64,000 nt of DNA, from assembly GCF_008386495.1 (NCBI RefSeq), contig NZ_VTHJ01000055.1:1-64000 (forward strand). Direction: 5' to 3'. This document shows, piece after piece, positions 9,517 to 17,442 of the stretch. Positions within the stretch are counted from its first letter, which is position 1; each line of letters starts with the position of its first letter. Both the position numbers and the translations under genes were made by a program. Source of the DNA: Streptomyces tailanensis (GTDB taxonomy: Bacteria > Actinomycetota > Actinomycetes > Streptomycetales > Streptomycetaceae). The notes under the pieces are model-generated. The model saw only the letters and a program-made list of their open reading frames with translations, did no database searches and was not told the DNA's origin.

Positions 9517-9917
9517 CAGCGGAGGATCCAGCCCGAGTCGTAGTTCTTCGTGCCGACCCGTGCGTGGATCCATACGCAGCGGCGGCCCGCATGGACGGTC
9601 ACGGGGCCGGCTAGGTGCTTGGCGTTGCGCACCCACTCGCCGCGCCACGGCCGTATACGGAGGACCGCCTTGGAAGGCTTCTTCCCGGCCCGCTTCTTGG
9701 GCACGAGCACGGCGCAGACGTACCGGGTGCCCTTGCGGTAGACCCGCACGGTTCCGGCGTCGAAGGTCAGGGTCCGTACCTTGCGGCCGGTGCAGGACGG
9801 GGTGACGGCCTCGGCGCTGCCCGTCGGTCCGGCCAGCGTCAGCAGCCCCGCCGCCGTCAGTACGGCCAGCGCGAGCGCCATCGGCCGGCGTATCGCTCCC
9901 CTCGCTCCCCTGCCCAC
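9516..9917 (-). CDS. Small secreted protein of unknown function
   Basis: 133 residues from the GTG at 9917, which has GGGAGGGG upstream. It has an N-terminal Arg-rich stretch, a hydrophobic signal (MALALAVLTAAGLLTLAG) and a probable cleavage after SAEA. The mature part is basic, has two Cys (CTGRK, VCAVL) plus a third (RRCVW), and ends in a beta-rich KNYDSGWILR. Similar small actinomycete proteins can be SH3-like, but that is a guess. Its stop codon lies inside the last unit of the CACGCT array. Confidence 0.75.
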   Translation of the reverse strand: MGRGARGAIRRPMALALAVLTAAGLLTLAGPTGSAEAVTPSCTGRKVRTLTFDAGTVRVYRKGTRYVCAVLVPKKRAGKKPSKAVLRIRPWRGEWVRNAKHLAGPVTVHAGRRCVWIHARVGTKNYDSGWILR

Positions 9918-10015
9918 TGCTGCCCCTCCCACCACACGGCCCCGTACTGATGTACGGACGCGGGAGGTGCGCCGAAGGTTGCGTGCCGGGTGTCGGGGCC
10001 CGCCGAGGACGGTCG

Positions 10016-13000
10016 CTACGGCTTCAGCACCGGCTCCCCCACGAACGTCCGCCACAGTTCCGCGTACCGGCCGTCCCGGGCCAGGAGTTCGTCGTGGGTG
10101 CCGTCCTCCGCCACCCGGCCGTCGGCCATGACGACGACGCGGTCGGCGCGGGCGGCGGTGGTGAGGCGGTGGGCGACAATCAAGGTGGTGCGCGCGTAAG
10201 CGCTCGATGAGGGGTGGTGGTCGGGCGACGGGAGGGCCGTGCGGCGGCCGGCCACGCGGTCCGTCGCCTGGTTGACCTGGGCTTCCGTGGCCAGGTCCAG
10301 GGCCGCGGTCGCCTCGTCGAGGAGCAGGATGTCGGGGTCGACCAGTTCGGCGCGGGCCAGGGCGATCAGCTGGCGCTGGCCGGCCGAGAGGTTGCGGCCG
10401 CGTTCGGCGACCTCGTGGAGGTAGCCGCCGTCGAGGGTGGCGATCATGTCGTGGGCGCCGACGGCACGGGCGGCGGCCTCCACCTCGGCGTCGGTGGCGT
10501 CGGGGCGGCCGTACGCGATGGCGTCCCTGATCGTGCCCTGGAAGAGGTACGCCTCCTGCGGGACGACGCCCAGGCGGTGGCGGTACGACGTGATGTCGAG
10601 GTCGCGCAGGTCCGTGCCGTCGACCGTGACGCGGCCGGCGGTGGGGTCGTAGAAGCGGGCGACGAGTTTGACGAGGGTCGATTTGCCCGCGCCCGTCTCA
10701 CCCACGAAGGCGACCGTCTGGCCTGAAGGAATGGTCAACGAGACCCCGCTCAGGGCCGCTTCTCCGTCGAGGGCGGCCCCGTACGCGAAGTCGACGCCCT
10801 CGAAGGTGATGTCGCCGCGCAGGGAGCGGACCTTCTGGGGCTCGGCGGCGGCCTTCGTCGACGTGGGCTCCTGGAGGAGTTCCTGGATGCGGCCGAGGGA
10901 GACGGTGGCCTGCTGGTAGCCGTCGAACACCTGGGAGAGCTGCTGAACGGGGGCGAAGAACAGGTCGATGTAGAGGAGGTACGCGACCAGGGCGCCGGTG
11001 GTGAGGGTGCCCGCGTCGACCCGGCGCGCGCCTGCGATCAGGACGGCCGCGGCGGCCACCATCGACAGGAACTGCACGAACGGGAAGTAGATCGAGATCA
11101 GCCACTGGCCGTGGACGCGCGCCTTGCGATAGCTGTCGCTGCCGGCCGCGAACCGCTCGCCGCCGTCGCGCTCGCGGCGGAACGCCTGCACGATCCGCAG
11201 CCCGGCCACCGACTCCTGGAGGTCCGCGTTGACCACGGCCACCCGCTCACGGGCGAGTTCGTACGCCTTCACACTCGCCCGGCGGAAGAAGACCGTGCAG
11301 ACGATCAGCGGCGGGAGCGTCGCGAAGACGACGAGCGCGAGCTGTACGTCGATCACGACGAGGGCGGCCATGATGCCGAAGAAGGTGACGACGGAGACGA
11401 AGGCCGTGACCAGGCCGGTCTGGAGGAACGTCGACAGCGCGTCGACGTCGGTCGTCATCCGGGTCATGATCCGGCCCGTCAACTCCCGCTCGTAGTAGTC
11501 GAGTCCGAGGCGCTGGAGCTGGGCGAAGATCTTCAGGCGGAGCGCGTAGAGGACGCGTTCGCCGGTACGGCCGGTCATGCGCATCTCGCCGACCTGGGCC
11601 GCCCACTGGGCGAGCACCGAGAGCAGGGCGAGGACGGAGGCGGCCCAGACTCCGCCGAGGGCCGCCTGGGAGACGCCGTCGTCGATGCCGTTGCGGATCA
11701 GGACGGGCAGCAGCAGGCCCATGCCGGCGTCGGTCGCGACCAGGGCCAGGCTGATCAGGAGGGGCAGGCCGAAGCCGCGCAGGAGGCGTTTCAGGCCGTA
11801 GGAGTCCTCGGGGGCGACCGCGCGGGCCTCGTCGATGGCGGGGATGTCGGTCGCCGGGGGCAGCGCCTCGACCTGGGCGAGGAGTTCGGGGGTGGCGGGG
11901 GTGCCGTCGAAGGCGGTGTCCCTGGGCTCCCGGTCGCCGGTCCACAGCCGGGGGGTGATGCCGCGCTCGACGTCGAACTCGGCGTCCAGTTCGTCCCGTA
12001 TCGACATCTCCTCGACGGGCTGCGACGGCTGGACGTGGCCGGGCGAGACACCGCCCAGCTCGTCGGGGTCGGTGAGCAGGCGGCGGTAGAGGGCGGAGCG
12101 GTGTTCCAGCTCCTCGTGGGTGCCGAGGTCGGCGAGGCGGCCCTCGTCGAGGACGGCGATGCGGTCGGCGAGGCCGAGGGTGGAGCGGCGGTGGGCGATG
12201 AGGAGGGTCGTGCGGCCCGCCATGACGTGCGTGAGCGCCTCGTGGATCTCGTGCTCCACGCGGGCGTCCACCGCCGAGGTCGCGTCGTCGAGGACGAGAA
12301 GGCGGGGGTCGGTGAGGATGGCGCGGGCGAGGGCGATGCGCTGGCGCTGACCGCCGGAGAGGGTCAGGCCGTGTTCGCCGACCTTGGTGTCGTAGCCGTC
12401 GGGGAGCTCGGCGATGAAACGGTCCGCCTGGGCGGTGCGGGCGGCCGTCTCGATCTGCTCGTCGGTGGCGTCGGGGCGGCCGTACGCGATGTTGTTGCGG
12501 ACGGTGTCGGAGAAGAGGAACGAGTCCTCGGGGACGAGCCCGATCGCGGCGCGGAGGGAGTCGAAGGTCAGTTCGCGGACGTCCTGGCCGCCGATGAGGA
12601 CGGCGCCCCGGGTCACGTCGTAGAAGCGCGGGAGGAGGAGGGAGACGGTCGACTTGCCGGAGCCGGACGCGCCGACCACGGCGAGGGTCTCGCCGGGGCG
12701 GATCTCGAAGGAGAGACCTTGGAGGACGGGGCGCCCGTCGTCGTACCCGAACGACACGTCGTCGAACTCGACCGTCGCGGGCGCGTCGGCGGGGAGGGTC
12801 TTGGTGCCGTCGGTGAGCGTCGGCTCGGTGTCGATCAGCTCCAGGACGCGCTCGGTGCCGGCCCGCGCCTGCTGCCCGACGGTGAGGACCAGGGCGAGCA
12901 TGCGGACCGGGCCGACCAGCTGGGCGAGGTACGCGGAGAACGCGACGAACGTGCCCAGCGTGATGTTGCCGCGCACCGCCAGCCAGCCGCCGAGCGCCAG

Positions 13001-13807
13001 CATCGCGACCTGGCCGAGGGCGGGGACGGCCTGGAGCGCGGGGGTGTACTTGGAGTTGAAGCGGATGGTGCGCAGACGTCCCGCGAAGAGGCGGCGGCCG
13101 ACTTCGCGCAGTTTGCCGGTTTCCTGCTCCTCCTGTCCGAAGCCCTTGACGACGCGTACACCGCTGACCGCGCCGTCGACCACTCCCGCCACGGCGGCGG
13201 CCTGGGCCTGGGCGTACCAGGTGGCCGGGTGGAGCTTGACGCGGCTGCGCTCGGCGATCCACCACAGGGCGGGGGCCACGGCGAGGGCGACGAGGGTGAG
13301 GGGCAGCGACAGCCACGCCATGACGACGAGGGAGATCAGGAAGAGGAGGAAGTTGCCGATGGTCATCGGCAACATGAAGAGCAGGCCCTGGATCAGCTGC
13401 AGGTCGCTGGTCGCGCGGCCGACGACCTGGCCCGTGGACAGGTCGTCCTGGCGGCGGCCGTCGAGGCGGGTGATCGTGCCGTACATCTCCGTGCGGAGGT
13501 CGTGCTGGACGTCGAGGGCGAGGCGGCCGCCGTAGTAGCGGCGGATGTAGGTGAAGACGTAGACGAGGGCGGCGGAGCCGATGAGGGCGCCGGCCCAGGG
13601 GGCCATGTCGCGGGTCTTGTCGCCGATGACGTCGTCGATGATCACCTTGGTGATCAGGGGGACGAGGGCCATCAGCGCCATGCCGGCCAGGGAGGAGCCG
13701 AGGGCGAGGATCACGTCCTTGGGGTAGCGCCAGGCGTAGGCGGCGAGGCGGTGTGCCCAGCCGGCGGGCTCGGTCCCCTTGGATTGCTCCCCCCGTTGCG
13801 TGGCCAC
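10016..13807 (-). CDS. Double ABC exporter fused in one chain (two TMD-NBD halves)
   Basis: 1263 residues from the GTG at 13807 (AGAGGA upstream). Two complete exporter halves are joined head to tail, each with a six-helix membrane domain followed by an ATPase domain. NBD1 has Walker A GASGSGKST and LSGGQRQRIALARA; NBD2 has GETGAGKST and LSAGQRQLIALARA. Streptomyces usually encode such heterodimeric multidrug or lipid exporters as two adjacent genes or as this fusion. The substrate cannot be told. Oddity: about 16 residues (ALPSPDHHPSSSAYAR) split the conserved TTLIVAHRL segment of NBD2 between D-loop and H-loop, encoded by the repeat at 10192-10240. The signature serine of NBD2 is followed by Ala instead of Gly (LSAGQ). 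Confidence 0.92.
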   Translation of the reverse strand: MATQRGEQSKGTEPAGWAHRLAAYAWRYPKDVILALGSSLAGMALMALVPLITKVIIDDVIGDKTRDMAPWAGALIGSAALVYVFTYIRRYYGGRLALDVQHDLRTEMYGTITRLDGRRQDDLSTGQVVGRATSDLQLIQGLLFMLPMTIGNFLLFLISLVVMAWLSLPLTLVALAVAPALWWIAERSRVKLHPATWYAQAQAAAVAGVVDGAVSGVRVVKGFGQEEQETGKLREVGRRLFAGRLRTIRFNSKYTPALQAVPALGQVAMLALGGWLAVRGNITLGTFVAFSAYLAQLVGPVRMLALVLTVGQQARAGTERVLELIDTEPTLTDGTKTLPADAPATVEFDDVSFGYDDGRPVLQGLSFEIRPGETLAVVGASGSGKSTVSLLLPRFYDVTRGAVLIGGQDVRELTFDSLRAAIGLVPEDSFLFSDTVRNNIAYGRPDATDEQIETAARTAQADRFIAELPDGYDTKVGEHGLTLSGGQRQRIALARAILTDPRLLVLDDATSAVDARVEHEIHEALTHVMAGRTTLLIAHRRSTLGLADRIAVLDEGRLADLGTHEELEHRSALYRRLLTDPDELGGVSPGHVQPSQPVEEMSIRDELDAEFDVERGITPRLWTGDREPRDTAFDGTPATPELLAQVEALPPATDIPAIDEARAVAPEDSYGLKRLLRGFGLPLLISLALVATDAGMGLLLPVLIRNGIDDGVSQAALGGVWAASVLALLSVLAQWAAQVGEMRMTGRTGERVLYALRLKIFAQLQRLGLDYYERELTGRIMTRMTTDVDALSTFLQTGLVTAFVSVVTFFGIMAALVVIDVQLALVVFATLPPLIVCTVFFRRASVKAYELARERVAVVNADLQESVAGLRIVQAFRRERDGGERFAAGSDSYRKARVHGQWLISIYFPFVQFLSMVAAAAVLIAGARRVDAGTLTTGALVAYLLYIDLFFAPVQQLSQVFDGYQQATVSLGRIQELLQEPTSTKAAAEPQKVRSLRGDITFEGVDFAYGAALDGEAALSGVSLTIPSGQTVAFVGETGAGKSTLVKLVARFYDPTAGRVTVDGTDLRDLDITSYRHRLGVVPQEAYLFQGTIRDAIAYGRPDATDAEVEAAARAVGAHDMIATLDGGYLHEVAERGRNLSAGQRQLIALARAELVDPDILLLDEATAALDLATEAQVNQATDRVAGRRTALPSPDHHPSSSAYARTTLIVAHRLTTAARADRVVVMADGRVAEDGTHDELLARDGRYAELWRTFVGEPVLKP
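10192..10240 (+). repeat. In-frame intragenic insertion repeat, copy B
   Basis: This 49-base stretch (GCGCGTAAGCGCT..., GGGGTGGTGGT, GACGGGAGGG) resembles 3272-3320. It inserts about 16 codons into the second ATPase domain, immediately before TTLIVAHRL, without breaking the frame. Relative to the host genes the two copies are in opposite orientation. Confidence 0.65.
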
Positions 13808-13924
13808 GCGTGTCCTCTTCTCGTCGTACGGCGCTTCCGCAAGGCGGCAACATCGTGGGGGGCGGATTTCATCCCGGCCGGGTTTCCTCGCCGTTTTCCT
13901 CGCCCCCGCCGCCCCTACCCGTCC

Positions 13925-14035
13925 CGTCCCCAGGGGCTGCGCCCCTTCGACCCCCGCGGAAGAGCTCGGTCCGGTCGGTGGGTTGGCGGGTGCGGGTGGG
14001 TGGGAACTGCGCGAGCAACCACTGATCACCCGCAG
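13925..14035. repeat. Dispersed intergenic repeat, partial copy 3
   Basis: It contains a GGGGCTGCGCCCC hairpin (about 13930-13942) and, from about 13988, GCGGGTGCGGGTGGGTGGG, the same arm as at 2292. It separates the upstream hypothetical gene (14060-14383) from the ABC exporter. Confidence 0.6.
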
Positions 14036-14059
14036 ACGGCAACGCGCAGCCCCGCCCTC

Positions 14060-14383
14060 TTACTGGGCGGTCATTCCGCTGGCCCTGGCGATGGCCTCCA
14101 CCTCTTGGCGTAGGTACTCGCTCTCCGCGTCCGGGCAGTCGCAGTTCGGATTCAGGTGGTCGAGGAGTTTGCGCAGGCGGTCGCCGAACTCGGGGGTGAA
14201 GAGTTCCCGCTCTCGGGGGGAGAGCGGGATGTCCAGCTCCACGCCGCGGTGGACCAGCGCCTCGTTCGTGCCCTTGAGGATGCGCAGCAGAAGTTCGTAC
14301 GACTCGGGGTCGAGGGTGCTCTGGAGTTCGGCCAGGTAGAGCACGAACTGTTCGGCGCTCGCCAGGTAGGGGTCTTTGTTCAT
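14060..14383 (-). CDS. Conserved-looking small cytoplasmic protein, function unknown
   Basis: 107 residues, mostly acidic and helical. The middle carries PRERELFTPEFGDRLRKLLDHL and a Cys pair in NPNCDCPDAE. No membrane segment or signal peptide. The ATG at 14383 is preceded by a purine-rich stretch. Codon use fits a real gene. It is isolated between phosphoglucomutase and the ABC exporter on the same strand, and no family is recognised. Confidence 0.7.
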   Translation of the reverse strand: MNKDPYLASAEQFVLYLAELQSTLDPESYELLLRILKGTNEALVHRGVELDIPLSPRERELFTPEFGDRLRKLLDHLNPNCDCPDAESEYLRQEVEAIARASGMTAQ

Positions 14384-14497
14384 GGGGGCATGCTGGCAAA
14401 GGCGCCGTGGGGTTTCGCGGGGTTGACGGCGATCGAGGCGATCGAGTGGTTTTCCCCTGTCGGCCTTGACAAGGCCATCGCCCCCCCTTCTGTCGCG

Positions 14498-16138
14498 TCA
14501 GGCGCCGAGCGCCGTGAGTACCACGGACCTGGCCTCCTCCTGGACCTGGCTCAGATGGGCCGGGCCGAGGAAGGACTCCCCGTAGATCTTGTAGACGTCC
14601 TCGGTGCCCGAGGGGCGGGCCGCGAACCAGGCGTTGGCGGTGGCCACCTTGATGCCGCCGAGGGCGGCGCCGTTGCCGGGGGCCTCGGTGAGGACCGTGG
14701 TGACCGGCTCTCCGGCGAGGGTGTCGGCGGTGACCTGGCGCGGGGACAACTTGGCGAGCAGCGCCTTCTCCTCACGGGAGGCCGGGGCGTCGACGCGGGC
14801 GTAGGCGGGGGAGCCGAAGCGGTCGGTGAGCCGGGCGTAGTGCTGCGACGGGGTCCTGCCCGTCACCGCCGTGATCTCGGAGGCGAGCAGGGCCAGGAGG
14901 ATGCCGTCCTTGTCGGTGGTCCACACCGAGCCGTCCCGGCGCAGGAAGGACGCGCCCGCCGACTCCTCGCCGCCGAAGCCGAGCGTGCCGTCGGACAGGC
15001 CGTCCACGAACCACTTGAAGCCGACGGGGACCTCGACCAGCGGGCGGCCGACGTCCGCCGCGACCCGGTCGATCATGCTGGACGACACCAGGGTCTTGCC
15101 GATGCCGGCCCCGGCCGGCCACTGCTCCCGGTGCGAGAACAGGTACGAGATCGCCACGGCCAGATAGTGGTTGGGGTTCATCAGGCCCGCGTCCGGCGTG
15201 ACGATGCCGTGCCGGTCGGCGTCGGCGTCGTTGCCGGTGGCGATGTCGAACCGGTCGCGCTGCTCGATGAGTGAGGCCATGGCGTACGGCGAGGAGCAGT
15301 CCATGCGGATCTTGCCGTCCCAGTCCAGCGTCATGAAGCGCCAGGTGGGGTCGGTGAGCGGGTTGACCACTGTGAGGTCGAGCCCGTGCTCTTCGGCGAT
15401 ACGGCCCCAGTAGGCGACCGAGGCGCCGCCCAGCGGATCGGCGCCGATGCGCACTCCGGCGGACCGGATCGCCGCCAGGTCCAGCACGTATCGCAGGTCG
15501 GCCACGTAGCCGCCGAGGAAGTCGTGGCGGCCGGTGCCGGGCGCGGTCAGGGCGCGGCTGCAGGGGATGCGCCGTAGGTCCTTCAGGCCGCCGATGATGA
15601 TCTCGTTGGCGCGGTCCTGGATCCAGGAGGTCGCCTCGGATCCGGCGGGGCCGCCGCTCGGCGGGTTGTACTTGAAGCCGCCGTCGCCGGGCGGGTTGTG
15701 CGAGGGGGTGACCACCACGCCGTCGGCGAGACCGGAGGTGCGCGACCGGTTGTGGGTGAGGATGGCGTGCGAGACGGCCGGGGTGGGCGTGTAGCCGTCG
15801 GCCTGGTCGATGAGGACGGTCACGTCGTTGGCGGCGAACACCTCCAGTGCCGTGATCCGCGCGGGCTCCGACAGGGCGTGGGTGTCGGCGCCGAGGAAGA
15901 GCGGGCCGTCGGTGCCCTGGGCGGCGCGATACTCGCAGATGGCCTGGCTGGTGGCCGCGATGTGGTCCTCGTTGAACGCCGCCGCGAGCGACGAGCCGCG
16001 GTGTCCCGAGGTGCCGAACGCCACCCGCTGCCCCGGTTCGGCCGGGTCGGGGTGCAGCGCGTAGTACGCCGTGACCAGGCGGGCCACATCGATGAGGTCC
16101 TCGGGCCCGGCCACCTGCCCCGCTCGCGCGTTCTGCAT
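14498..16138 (-). CDS. pgm: Alpha-D-phosphoglucomutase
   Basis: 546 residues, the usual length for the actinobacterial enzyme interconverting glucose-1-phosphate and glucose-6-phosphate. Visible motifs are FGTSGHRGSS (residues about 40-49), the phosphoserine loop VVTPSHNPP, the metal site DADADRHG (GNDADADRHG) and the sugar/phosphate loops GGEESAG and RPSGTEDVYKIY. The ATG at 16138 has GGAGCGGGAA just upstream; a longer frame reaches back into low-complexity DNA and is not used. A small perfect hairpin (14463-14477) follows the stop. Confidence 0.95.
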   Translation of the reverse strand: MQNARAGQVAGPEDLIDVARLVTAYYALHPDPAEPGQRVAFGTSGHRGSSLAAAFNEDHIAATSQAICEYRAAQGTDGPLFLGADTHALSEPARITALEVFAANDVTVLIDQADGYTPTPAVSHAILTHNRSRTSGLADGVVVTPSHNPPGDGGFKYNPPSGGPAGSEATSWIQDRANEIIIGGLKDLRRIPCSRALTAPGTGRHDFLGGYVADLRYVLDLAAIRSAGVRIGADPLGGASVAYWGRIAEEHGLDLTVVNPLTDPTWRFMTLDWDGKIRMDCSSPYAMASLIEQRDRFDIATGNDADADRHGIVTPDAGLMNPNHYLAVAISYLFSHREQWPAGAGIGKTLVSSSMIDRVAADVGRPLVEVPVGFKWFVDGLSDGTLGFGGEESAGASFLRRDGSVWTTDKDGILLALLASEITAVTGRTPSQHYARLTDRFGSPAYARVDAPASREEKALLAKLSPRQVTADTLAGEPVTTVLTEAPGNGAALGGIKVATANAWFAARPSGTEDVYKIYGESFLGPAHLSQVQEEARSVVLTALGA

Positions 16139-16379
16139 TTCCCGCTCCTCCGCAAGGGTCGACCGTATGGGTACGGCGTTCATTCTCCCCTCCACATCAC
16201 ACGGGGACGCACGGCGGGGCGGAGCCGTGGGGCGGAGGCAGGCTGGGACACGGGGCGGCGGGGCGCGGGACCGAGGTGCCGGGGCGGGACGCGGGGCAGG
16301 GCGCGGGACGGCGGGAGGCGGGGCCGAGGTCCCGGGGGCGGCCTGCGGGGGCACACCTGCGTGGGCTGCGCGGCCTGGG

Positions 16380-16580
16380 GAGTGGACGCGGGACGGCGGG
16401 GCGCGGGACGCGGGCAGGGTGCGGGACGCGGGACGCGGGCAGGGTGCGGGACGCGGGACGCGGGACGCGGGACGCGGGACGCGGGACGCGGGACGCGGGA
16501 CGCGGGACGCGGGCAGGGTGCGGGACGCGGGACGCGGGACGCGGGCAGGGTGCGGGACGCGGGCAGAGCGCGGGGCGCGG
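16380..16580. repeat. G-rich minisatellite, (GCGGGAC)n with GCGGGCAGGGT variants
   Basis: Seven-base units GCGGGAC repeat at least eight times without error around 16447-16512, with longer units (GCGGGCAGGGT) interspersed across 16380-16580. The wider 16200-16380 stretch is degenerate G-rich sequence. This is most of the 600-base gap between phosphoglucomutase and the membrane-protein operon; no gene is supported there. The regular G-triplets could form G-quadruplexes. Confidence 0.85.
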
Positions 16581-16617
16581 TAGTGACACCGCAGCCGGAG
16601 GCGGACCGGCGTAGCCG

Positions 16618-16690
16618 ACGGGTTTCAGGGGCGCGGGGGACTGCGCGATCAGCCGCGCACAACCCGCGCCGCCGAACGTTCCGCGCCCCC
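16618..16690. repeat. Dispersed intergenic repeat, partial copy 4
   Basis: GTTTCAGGGGCGCGGGGGACTGCGCG is close to the right half of the 2292-2463 element (2413-2440), followed by a similar CGCACAACCCGCGCC flank. It lies downstream of the membrane protein ending at 16747. Confidence 0.6.
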
Positions 16691-16746
16691 GAAGCTCTCC
16701 TGCGGGAGTCCCGCCGCGCCCCACAGCGCGGACCCATGGAGCCACA

Positions 16747-17442
16747 TCACCCAACCGCACCGCGCCGGAAGCCAAGACCGCCGCCGAAGCGGCGGCGCGG
16801 CTCCGGTCCGCATGCCATCCAGGTGGCGAACATGGTGATCAGGACGCCGGCCCACAGCAGATGGGAGTTCGCCCAGCGTGGGTCGCCCGGTGGTACGAAC
16901 AGGGCGAAGCGGGGCGGGAGGAGCGCACCGGCCGCGATCGGCAACGCGAGCACGGCGCCCGCCACGGCCGGCCCCGGCAGTCGCGTCTCGCTGAACCGCA
17001 CCACCGCCCCGGCCAGCGCGAGCGCCAGCCCGAACAGCGCGCCCGCCTCGACCGTCACCGCCCCCGACGGCAGTGCGGACCAGCGCGCGGGTTCGACGCC
17101 CACCCGGATGACGGCCAGCACGGCTGCCCACCACGCCGCGCCCACCGCCCACACCACGGCCACACGCAACGCCTGCCGCAGTGGACGCGGCACAGGAGAG
17201 ACGCCGGTGGTGTGCCGGGCGGGATCGTCCAGGACGAACGCCATCCCCACCGCCCCGCACAGCGCGACCGCCCGCACCACGTTGACCAGCACCGGCGCCG
17301 AGAGCTCCATCGAGAACAGCACCGGTACGGCGGCCATGACGAGCCCCACTCCCCAGCCGGACGCGAACAGGCGCCACGGCAGGGACCGTAGCGTGGGCCG
17401 CACCAGAGCCGCCGCCACCGACGCCCGCCGCCTCACGCGCAC
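16747..17442 (-). CDS. Membrane protein of the sigma/anti-sigma/ABC operon
   Basis: 231 residues with about six hydrophobic segments and no recognisable enzyme motif. The GTG start at 17442 overlaps the end of the preceding gene by 10 bases, so translation is probably coupled. By position it is the last gene of the ECF sigma operon and may be a partner permease for the ABC ATPase (18956-19837). The function is inferred from context only. Confidence 0.75.
   Translation of the reverse strand: MRVRRRASVAAALVRPTLRSLPWRLFASGWGVGLVMAAVPVLFSMELSAPVLVNVVRAVALCGAVGMAFVLDDPARHTTGVSPVPRPLRQALRVAVVWAVGAAWWAAVLAVIRVGVEPARWSALPSGAVTVEAGALFGLALALAGAVVRFSETRLPGPAVAGAVLALPIAAGALLPPRFALFVPPGDPRWANSHLLWAGVLITMFATWMACGPEPRRRFGGGLGFRRGAVG

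Noticed and set aside
7807..9543. Long plus-strand open frame opposite the S37 peptidase
   Set aside because: Shadow of a real gene in GC-rich DNA; no domain and the opposite strand has a full signal peptide and catalytic motif.
11111..14113. Long plus-strand open frame of about 1000 codons
   Set aside because: It is antisense to the ABC exporter, whose minus-strand frame has complete Walker and signature motifs.
16380..16580. CRISPR array
   Set aside because: Units are contiguous 7- to 11-base repeats with no unique spacers and no cas genes nearby.
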